Below are positions 56,006 to 64,000 of a stretch of DNA of 64,000 nucleotides, piece after piece (the stretch's first letter is position 1; every line of letters starts with the position of its first letter). Made by a program: the position numbers and the translations under genes. The stretch comes from Ryuthela nishihirai (taxonomy: Eukaryota; Arthropoda; Arachnida; Araneae; Heptathelidae). The notes beneath the pieces were generated by a model that saw nothing but the letters and a program-made list of their open reading frames with translations, was not told where the DNA came from and searched no databases. The stretch spans positions 60,786,946-60,850,945 of the forward strand of contig JAWZYU010000013.1 in assembly GCA_038380435.1 (NCBI GenBank), given 5' to 3'.

Positions 56006-57231
56006 CTAAAATTACAAAACACAAATCATCGATTAATTTATTTTTTCAACAATTATATGGCACAAACTACAAATTAAAAATATTCGATATAGTATATAGA
56101 TTACGAGACATCAATCTTTTTGGATGGATCAACAACGGCAATTACCCTAGGAGTTTAACCTCCTGTTCTTGAAGACTGGAATGAGGGAACACTTCTTTAC
56201 AGTGTGAATATATATAATAATTATGGAGATGTAAACTAGTACTTATTAATTATGAGTGGTCTGATTGAATCCGAATATGTCAATATTCTAAACACTATTA
56301 AAAATATATTTCTAAGAATATGTTTCTCAGAAATGAATGCTCAATTGTATTTTTGTTTAGTGAATTCCTTTCTTTTATAAGTCAGCAGACACTCGAATAA
56401 ATTCATAAACAATGCATTGAAATAGGACATAATTACAAAATATTATTGCGGAATTTCAATAATAATTATTTGATAGTACTGTGGAGGTTAGAAAAACTCA
56501 AACTAATTTTAAATGAACTTATTTAATATATTTAAAACAAATGTTGTTTATAAGAAGTATGAAAATTTACTAAACAAATAAATTATCATATTACACTCAT
56601 GTAAATCACTAACTGATTAAACTTTGTCAATAAATGCTAAATAAAATAGTATTCGAGACCTCTTTTATGCTATACTCAAACCATTTAGTTATAAATCAAA
56701 ACGTCTTATTTGTGGTTCAGCACCCTTAGAAATGCTCAATAATGAAGCTTAATTTTACTTGTTATTAATCAATAACGTAAATAACGTTTTGCTACTTGGT
56801 TCTAGTTCTCTAGTGCTTCTGCCGACGAAGATACCCCTCAAGAATACGTTCCTTGCTGAATATTCCAAATGGGAGTATATTAACAATTTCTATGAAAGAC
56901 AAGTGGCAAAGAATTAGCTGATGCAAGCTAGCTGGCCGCTGAAGAAAATATGAGTGGGCCAATAAGCAAACACTACGATCTCTCTATTTGACCTCAAGAG
57001 ATGCGCTACTAACCAACGAGGAACAACTAGAGATGTCTCCTTTGTCTATTACAACTTCTGCCATTTATACTGCGAGTCACTTGCTTTCGCTTCTCGTCCC
57101 GATGCATTCAAGGGTTGCCGTCGCCTGCTACCTTACCTGAGGCACATGACACACTAGAGAGCGGATCCCATTTCACCTGGCTTTCTGACATTCCCAGACC
57201 TAAAATGGAGAGGAGAACGATTCAGTGAAAG
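56006..57231. other. dynein intron sequence, nothing firm
   Basis: Mostly AT-rich. 56800-57190 is richer in G and C and contains a TATA-like GCAGTATAAATGGC on the minus strand, so it may be an LTR or promoter remnant. No element ends or coding motifs support this. Confidence 0.4.
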
Positions 57232-57306
57232 GAACATGAAACGCACGAGTCTTATCGTGCGTTTCATGTTCTTGAGGCTATGAGACTCTTCGATACCTCA
57301 TAGCCT
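57232..57306. repeat. two adjacent perfect hairpins
   Basis: The first has 17-bp arms, 57232-57248 and 57255-57271 (GAACATGAAACGCACGA). The second has 10-bp arms, 57275-57284 and 57297-57306 (AGGCTATGAG). Only 3 nt separate them. Confidence 0.9.
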
Positions 57307-58366
57307 AGGAGAGCGAGGTAATGAAGTTTCGTTTTGGTCCCCTTTCCCCTCTTAATTGTTGCTTACTTGAAAGCTTTATGCCACTTTTTTGGCCTGAGTC
57401 ACACTGCACCGATTTTATCATCGCGCCTTGTCACTGCCCGCATTGGCGATGTTAAGTAAATTATGACAGATTAAAGTTATTGACCTAGTAAGCTTTGAAA
57501 TTGTGCAGCATTTTCGTGTGCGTAATTTATTGCCTAAGCTGATGAAAGAAGTGGGGGGGAGTATCCCCTCACATATGAAAGTTAAGTCCCAATAAAAACA
57601 TGATTGCTGCTACAGGCTTGTCCTCAGCGGAATGCTAACCTCAGACTTGTGATTTACGCAAACTTTTTTCTCCTTGCTCTCCTTTTAATTATTTGCCCTG
57701 AACTCTGTCCTTTCCACAACTAGCTGGATTTGGGCACAGTAAAGTGCTCCCAAATGGCCAGGATCTCTCACCTACTGGGTTATTGCAACGGTAGATCCGA
57801 TGGGAAGGGAGCATCGGGGCGATCGTCCCATCCCTCTTAGATCTCGATGAAGATCGACAAAAAAATCGATTCGCATTTGTGAATCTATTCAATGCATTAT
57901 GTATTAGTTCGTGGTTGCCCAAAACGACAATCAAACAGCTGAAATTACCTTAGGATAATCAAAAAATGATCAACAGGCATAATGCTTTTGGTTACTTGAT
58001 TTCCCCAAATGAGATTATCAGAACAATAATCTTTTAATCGAGGGAGTTTTGAAATTCTCATAATTTAAAAAGGCTGAAGAGTTCATATATCTCTTTAATA
58101 TTATCGATAGGGTTCCAACATGGATTTCTATTTATTTCGTTTCCCTTTATATCAGGCCAGTCAAACCAAACTTATTGAAGAGGTACTAAAAAAGGTTTTT
58201 CTTAAAGAGCTGCAGGAAAAATTCTCTCCTTAAAAATGAAAGCATACATTTCTAATGAATTTAAAAAACACCATATTTAAGGAATTAAAAATATATCTTG
58301 ATTAAAAACAAAAATATGAATTTTTAATTTTAATAAGCTTAGGAACTGGTTAAATCATTTAATTAT
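57307..58366. other. noncoding intron sequence
   Basis: AT-rich. The 81-codon minus-strand frame at 57689-57934 has no family resemblance. Around 57780-57870 there are GATCGTC/GATCGAC words of unclear meaning. Confidence 0.4.
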
Positions 58367-58885
58367 CCACCCATATCTGTTTGGTTAAAAAATGAACCAA
58401 AATCAATATTTTTTATGTGTGTGTGTTTCATGAACCGCAAGTTATTTTGCAATGTGCTGCAAATTCGACGAGCCTGCTTTCGATGCTCAACATATCGATT
58501 CATATTTAACATAATCAGTTCACGCATATTGTCGTTCAGCAATAATTTTAAAATTTCGAAGGATTCCGATCCTAATTCGCCCGCTCAGCCTGGATTGCTC
58601 ATGAAAACAGAGATGTACCGCTGGTACATCTCTGTTTTCATGAGCAATCCAGGTCAATGATTCATTATGGATTTAGTTGGACCATGATATGTCATTAAAG
58701 TCACATCTTCTATCATCACACTGTAGGGTTGAAATCTCTCCTACTCGTTCTTCAGTGCAGCTAAATACTCTTGGTCGATTGTGATTGATATCTTTCTCTC
58801 TTCTTCAGGCAATCTGAATTCGTCATCTTTATTTTCTGAATTATCAATGGTAAATAAAATGGTCATAATTTCTTCCCCCTTAAAA
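58367..58885 (-). pseudogene. unrecognised decayed coding region
   Basis: One minus-strand frame runs about 160 codons with only three stops. It reads EEIMTILFTIDNSENKDDEF, LPEEERKISITIDQEYLAAL, RFQPYSVMIEDVTLMTYHG and later ILKLLLNDNMRELIMLNMNR with VEHRKQARRICSTLQ. It ends at TAA near 58367. Normal amino-acid composition and few stops suggest real protein-coding ancestry. A 65-bp palindrome (58589-58653) sits inside and adds residues in the same frame. An acceptor-like TTTTTAAG precedes it. I do not recognise the family; a transposon or endogenous viral gene is possible. Confidence 0.5.
58589..58653. repeat. perfect palindrome, 31-bp arms, 3-nt loop
   Basis: Arms 58589-58619 and 58623-58653 (CCTGGATTGCTCATGAAAAC... 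and its complement) have no mismatch. It is the longest perfect palindrome found in the window. Confidence 0.97.
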
Positions 58886-59456
58886 ATTTATCATTTACGC
58901 AAGCCTCGAAAACAACAAAATAAAATTAAAAAAAAAAATTTAAATCAACTACAAAATTACATCAGTGAATTTTAACAGCTGCAGAAATTCCGATCCCCAA
59001 AATACTCGAAAAAAATAAATGCATATGTTCTATTCTTGTCGTAGGCCTGGGTTAGCCTGTTCCTTTTCGTTTAGTGCAAACATCTCAGTCATACTGGAAT
59101 ACGTCGGAACCGGAGGGTCCAGGGCCAGCGCTACCGCACGGTGCAAGCAAATTTGCAAATAAGTTAACCAGATGTTTTGAAAAGTTGATCGAGCTAAAGG
59201 AAAATCTTAACAAAGGGGCTGCAGATATTTAAATTGGCTTCAGGTGGTAAAATGGCTATTCTGGAACCTGGGTGGGTCAACAATAAGGTCGACCATTAAC
59301 ACAATCAAACTTGCACCCACAAGGCAGTATGAAATTTTACAACCTGTGTCACCCCGCAGGTCTATAATTAAATATAATTTAATACACAGGTTCTCAAAAT
59401 GAAAACATCACAAGTCACCAGGTGTAGATAAAATTATCATATTTCTGAAATATAAA
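58886..59456. other. noncoding sequence with small repeat scraps
   Basis: Near 59100-59160 the minus strand has a tRNA-like GTGCGGTAGCGCTGG...CCGGTTCCGAC, perhaps a SINE head. At 59388-59438 CACAAGTCACCAGGTGTAGA resembles the HKSPGVDEI region of the RTE RT, so a short RTE scrap may lie beside copy 4. Confidence 0.4.
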
Positions 59457-60099
59457 AATGGTAGCTAGGTAGTCACTGGAAAGAGAGCTATTCACCAATC
59501 CCCTGTGATGATGTGCATAGAACCGGCCAGGTCTAGCACCTAATGTCTGACCCCGCCTCCTCGTGGTGCAGGCCGTTAGTACCTTTCAAAAGAGATACTC
59601 CCTTGTGGAAAGGCAGATCAGTTCGGCCTATTGATTTGGACAGCTATGGATACTTTTCATTCTTTTCTACCCTGCTCAGGAGTTGTCAACCACACAGCGT
59701 CTTGGTGCTGACCATAAATACCATCTTGAACGGAAAAATGGCTTTGAGCTTGATTACGGATCCTGAATTTCCTGCACTGATCGGCTTCTGTGAAGGGAAA
59801 ATTTTCCGCTGTGTTTTCTGCTTGTTTGTGGGTTAAAAGTACCAAGTGAACAGATTCACAAGGTATGTTTTATCAGCTGGTGAATAATCCTGAGCATGCA
59901 CCTAAATTCTTGCTTCTACGAGCATCGTCAAATTCTACATTGGAGGAAGTCTTCCACTGTAGATGGCTTCAGCCTTTAATATTGGGGGAACGGTCTTTGC
60001 GCCATGACTGCAATTGGAGGCTGTTTGATATTGTCAGCATTCTCTCACTCAATAAATATAGTTTCTTTAAACGTCTCACTAAACTTTTTCTCTCCACAG

Positions 60100-60960
60100 T
60101 AATTGGAATGTGAGGACTCTGCACAAAGATTATTCTCTTATGTCCTCACACAAGAATTTCACCTTTATAATCTTGATATTCTCCGTTTGCAAGAGACCAG
60201 ATAGACAGAGAAGTTCAGATTCTTAAAAATAATCTTAAATTTTTCTTTTCACAGAGGGAAGATAAAAAGCATCTCCAAGGTGTAGGTTTGCTTCTCAGCA
60301 GACATGCTAGAGATGCTGCTCTAGGACATGAGTGCATTAATGAAAGGTTTCTTACAATTATATTTCCGACAAGTATTAAAGAATTAAATGTTATAAATTG
60401 TTATGGCCCCACTGAGGGTGAGAAGGATAGGTTTTACGGACAACTTCAGTTTATTTTGAATTCTGTCAAGAGAGGAGATATTACCTTTGTTCTAGGTGAT
60501 TTCAATGCCAAAGTACTTATAGACTCTGACTTTGGGGAGAATACGAAAAGGATAGGCCCTTTTCGTATTGCGAGCCGCAATGGAAATGGGCAAAGTCTCC
60601 TACAGGTAGGTAAACTAAATGGTTTGAGAATAACTAACATTTGTTACAGACACTGCGATAAGTACACATGGGTTTCACCAGATGGACCGCATACGAATAT
60701 GATTGATTACATATTAATTAACAGCAAATGGGCTAGGTCTGTTAGGAATATCAGGTCAGAGAGGAGAGCTGAAATTGTATCTGACAATTACCTAGTTAAA
60801 AGTGTCTTGCAACTTTAACTTAAGAAGTGTTGTGCTAAGGTTAAAAAAGTTGCTTTTACCAGTGAAGCTCTGAAAGACCCAGTTATAGCCAAAGTTTACC
60901 ATGATAGGTTACTTAGTCATTATGACACCAGTGGTTTGCTTACCACTGCAGTTGAGGAAG
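60100..60960 (+). pseudogene. RTE copy 4 endonuclease
   Basis: The 176-codon frame from 60288 has LLSRHARDAALGHECINER, FVLGDFNAKVLIDSDFGENT (with a small insertion after DSD), YTWVSPDGPHTNMIDYILI and SDNYLVKSVLQ (family SDHY is SDNY, losing the catalytic His). The WNVRTL start lies upstream in another frame. Confidence 0.85.
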
Positions 60961-61139
60961 AATGGGATCTTTTTTTAAACTAACGGTACTCTTTTAGGAA
61001 CAAAGCTGTAGAGGAGGCAAAATTATTTGAGTAACAAGGCACTTGAGCTTATTTTAGAAAGAAAAAACTGCAGGAATGTCCTTAATCAATACTCTACTAG
61101 ATCTAAAAAAAAAGCTTTACAGAGAGCTTAAAGTGTAAA

Positions 61140-62935
61140 GGATCAGTTAGCTACTGATAAGAATCTATGGCATGATTGGTTTGGCTAACCAAGCCGAGGA
61201 AGCAGTTAGACAGCACAACAGTAGTGAGCTGTACCAAATAGTTAATATTTGGTGTGGTAGAAAACGAACAGGTATACAGGGATATATGCATTTATAGATT
61301 ATATATACAAGATAAGATTATAGAAGGTGAGGATTCTGTCATGACTAGGTGGGCTGAGCATTTCAGTGATGTTCTAAACAATGTGATTAGTTCAACTCCC
61401 ATTGTATGTAATGATAGATGCATTACTGGCTTTAATGTTGGCCCTATAACAAAATCTGAAGTTGTTTTTGCCGTTTCTAAATATAAACTACATAAATTCC
61501 CACGGTGATGAAATTACTATTGAAATGCTTAGAGCGGGGAATGTTTCGGTTACTACATGGATGACTGAAATTTTGAATATCTTTCATGATAAAGGCATGG
61601 TATCTAAGGATTTCACTAGAGTTATTATTTTTACCTATTTTTAAAAAAGGTGATCGCAGTTCTTGTGATAACTATAGGGGTATCAGCCTACTTTCTGTTC
61701 CAGGTTAAGTTCTTTGCAATGATTGTGCTTAATAGAATTAAGAATCTGATTGACAGGCAATTGCATGTATGGAATATGGATTCAGAAGTGATAGTGGATG
61801 TGTGGATCAGATATTTTCACTTAGGCAGATTCTTGAGAAATGTTTACAGTTCCAAAAACCTGTGCTTACTAGCTTTGTTGATTTCAAAAAGGCTTTTGAC
61901 TCTGTTGATCGTCATAATTTGTGGTTGATTGGAAGATACCAGACATGTTAGTTAACATAATGAAAGGTCTCTATAATAAGACTAAGTGGCGTGTAAGAGT
62001 TGGTAAGGCTTGTAACAATTCGTTTAGCATTACTTATAATATTTGACAAGGGTGCATTTTGTATCCTTTTCTCTTTAGTTTGGTTATTGATTATGTTATG
62101 CGAAATTCACTGCAAGGGAAAGATTTTGACCTTAAATGGTCTGGAAATACGAAAGTTTCTGATTTAGATTAGGCTGATGATTTAGCCCTTTTGGCAAATG
62201 TTGTTGATGAGATGAACTCTTTTATTCGAGCTGCCGATGAGTCTGGTAGTTGAGTAGGTTTGGTAATAAACAGAGAGAAAACTCAAGTTATGAAAATTAG
62301 TTAGGCAGGATGTGATTCAGTTAATCTGAATGGTTGCAGTCTTGAGCAGGTGTCACAGTTTAATTATCTTGGGAGCTATGTAACAGATGCTGGTATGTGT
62401 GGCATGAGATTAACAGAAGAATAGGGATTGCTGCCGGGACTTTTAAGAATCTATGGAGAGTGTGGAGAAATAGGCATATACACCTAATGACTAAAATTAG
62501 ACTGCATAATAGTTTGATTCTTTCTAGGGTTAGTTATGTTAGTGAAACATGGAAACTTTGTAAACAGATAACAGAAAACCTGATGCTTTTGATTCTAGAT
62601 GCTTACGCAGTATCTTGGCCATAAAGTGGTTCAACTTGGTAAGTAATGATGATGTTAGGCAAAGGAGTCGGCAACCTCCTTTGAGCAGCATATTGTGCAG
62701 AAAGAGACTCCGTTGGTTTGGCCATGTTGCCCGTATGGAAAATTATAGATTAGCGAATAGGGCTATGAAGAGTGTGTCTGAAGACCTGAGAAAGAGGAGA
62801 TACCTAGTATGCAGTGGGCAGACAATGTCTAAGATAACCTTATTAGAATTGTTGCACAGTGGCCAGATGCAGCAAATATAGCTCAGGACAGATATGATTG
62901 GAGAACGAAATTACACGGTCTGGTTGAAACTCCGT
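61140..62935 (+). pseudogene. RTE copy 4 reverse transcriptase
   Basis: Short frames keep the order GDRSSCDNYRGIS (split), SGCVDQIFSLRQILEKC, TSFVDFKKAFDSVDRHNLW, a decayed RQG region, DLD.ADDLALLANVVDE with a stop in place of the Tyr of YADD, and SRVSYVSETWKLCKQ. The end reads RLRWFGHVARMENYRLAN. Clearly inactive. Confidence 0.88.
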
Positions 62936-62970
62936 AGCCCATGGGTGCTTGAGGATGATGAGATGATGGT

Positions 62971-63494
62971 GTCACCCAACAAATAATCAAATCTCCCTAG
63001 CCAATAAAGGCTTGGGGTAAGTTGGCTCTTGGGATCATGTGAGTCTTGCGCACCGACGATAATGGTAAAATCATTTAGTAGCTCATAAAGTAGGTACACA
63101 CTTGTTATAAATGTACCCTACAGTTTAAAAAGTTAGATTCCTAGATGGTATTTCTTTGTTTGCTAATGATGCCAAGCCCAAATCATTTCAATGCCACAGC
63201 TGTACCACCCTCCTTATACCTCTAACGGTAAAGTATGGCATTCACAGTGTTACATACACGTGTGCGATATATCAGAAGAAATGACATTTTTAGGAAACAA
63301 AATTAACATTCTTTTCAAAACTATAATTCTTTAGGAATGGAAGAGTTCATGAAATAAATTTTCGAAATAAAATAATCCTGAAGAGCAAACTCCATGTCGT
63401 AATATTATTATTACACATTCTATTAATCTAAGCTTTCTTTACTTAGCAGTGTGAGCCTATATTTAACGTTTAATCATTTGTTTTGTGCCCTAGA
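62971..63494. other. noncoding stretch
   Basis: AT-rich and without recognised motifs, between RTE copy 4 and the hAT-like relic. Confidence 0.45.
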
Positions 63495-64000
63495 TATGAA
63501 GCGCAATCAATAACCTTTGGATAGCTTTCTAAAAAAACAAAAAACTGTAGATGATGTATTAGTTACGGCAGAACATCATAATGAACTAAAACGGGAAGCA
63601 CATGAAGAATGTTGACTTCAGTTGACAGTGCATCGTTTACGATGGCTATTGCTAGTTCTTGCTGCTTTAATAATGTGTGTGACATGAATGATATAGGCAA
63701 ATATATTGACTCAATAACTTCTACTCATGACAAAATCAAATATGACTTAATAGAGAGACCATGGAAACCCCCACTTGGATTCAAGCTACGCTTTCAACTT
63801 ATTTTAAAAAAAGGAAGGAAGAAAAACGATATTTGAATCTATCCCATTTAAGTAGTTTCTTATGGCTAGTATACTCCAACGTTAATTGTGGATTCATTGC
63901 AAATATTGCTAACTTTTCATCACCGCAGCTATTGGTGACTCTCGTAAACATGTTCTTCTTTAAAAACTTGGAAGAAAAACTTGGATTCTTTATGAATCTT
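63495..64000 (+). pseudogene. hAT-like transposase (DUF4371/ZMYM1-type), N-terminal part, runs off the window
   Basis: An opening like MKRNQ.PLDSFLKKQKTVDD, typical of this group, is followed after stops by MNDIGKYIDSITSTHDKIKY, LIERPWKPPLGFKL and, in a shifted frame, YLNLSHLSSFLWLVYSNVNC with LVTLVNMFFFKNLEEKLG. In the family this is the TTF-type zinc-binding region (..FPxLYxxGKxRxLxLxxLxxFxWLAYS...GAFCKFC). The Cys residues are partly lost. The dimerisation half would lie beyond the right edge. Confidence 0.65.

Larger units (their letters stand above)
59457..62970 (+). mobile_element. RTE-type retrotransposon, copy 4 (older, broken)
   Basis: Starts within the shared 5' end (AATGGTAGCTAGGTAGTCAC) and ends CCGTAGCCCATGGGTGCTTG plus GAGGATGATGAGATGATGGT. 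It carries many more indels and stops than copies 1-3, so it is older than them. It lies outside the 38.8-kb intron, upstream of the 55.9-kb exon on the dynein strand. Confidence 0.92.

Noticed and set aside
56800..57190. LTR or promoter
   Set aside because: A TATA-like word and higher GC content only; no TG..CA edges, primer site or repeat partner.
57128..57205. Exon-like minus-strand segment with TTTTAG before and CAGGTAAGG after
   Set aside because: Good splice-like ends, but the ~20 codons (LGMSESQVKWDPLSSVSCAS) match no dynein segment or other family I know. AG/GT pairs of this quality occur by chance in long introns.

Overview
The window is eukaryotic, AT-rich nuclear DNA of animal type. 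It probably comes from an arthropod, judging by its mix of RTE, Jockey/CR1-like and R1/LOA-like non-LTR retrotransposons, Tc1/mariner elements with CAGGGTGT termini, Gypsy-like LTR sequence and long tRNA-derived SINEs. There is no operon structure, ribosomal RNA or CRISPR array. The species cannot be named from the sequence.

The only host gene seen is an axonemal-type dynein heavy chain on the minus strand. It appears as two short consecutive exons with consensus splice sites: 55907-56005 (33 codons) and 16981-17115 (45 codons). Joined, they read across the conserved stretch ...[12 protein letters not shown] / ITSDLFPG... that lies ahead of the AAA2 module. The two exons are 38,791 bp apart, so most of the window is one intron packed with transposons. 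The neighbouring dynein exons were not found, so the flanking introns are also long or their exons were missed.

Layout. 1-5,500: SINE fragments, small tandem repeats and a Tc1 end. 5,530-8,885: a Jockey/CR1-like element broken by a mariner-like insertion and bounded by a Tc1-like element. 9,904-14,207: RTE copy 1, perhaps inside a pogo-like element. 14,441-16,515: Tc1-like element, large inverted repeat, SINE, RT fragment. 16,981-17,115: dynein exon. 17,300-24,880: noncoding modular repeats, a 284-bp tandem repeat split by a mariner-like element, and unit 1 of a ~1.26-kb duplication. 24,877-29,250: unit 2 of the duplication, filled by minus-strand RTE copy 2. 29,251-36,800: a Gypsy-like LTR and leader, then a decayed R1/LOA-like element. 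37,100-38,060: Jockey RT split by a SINE. 40,255-50,058: an old RTE copy interrupted by a Tc1 piece, an unnamed arthropod-type gene family copy (itself split by a SINE with a 12-bp target duplication) and the younger RTE copy 3. 51,400-55,700: Tc1/mariner relics. 55,907-56,005: dynein exon. 58,367-58,885: a decayed coding region I cannot identify. 59,457-62,970: RTE copy 4. 63,495-end: start of an hAT-like (DUF4371/ZMYM1-type) transposase.

Every transposon gene seen is broken by stops or frameshifts. The longest open frame is the reverse transcriptase of RTE copy 3 (429 codons). A second theme is a scatter of near-perfect short palindromes with loops of 0-12 nt. In at least two cases another copy in the window shows a shorter hairpin at the same place, which suggests palindrome growth by template switching.
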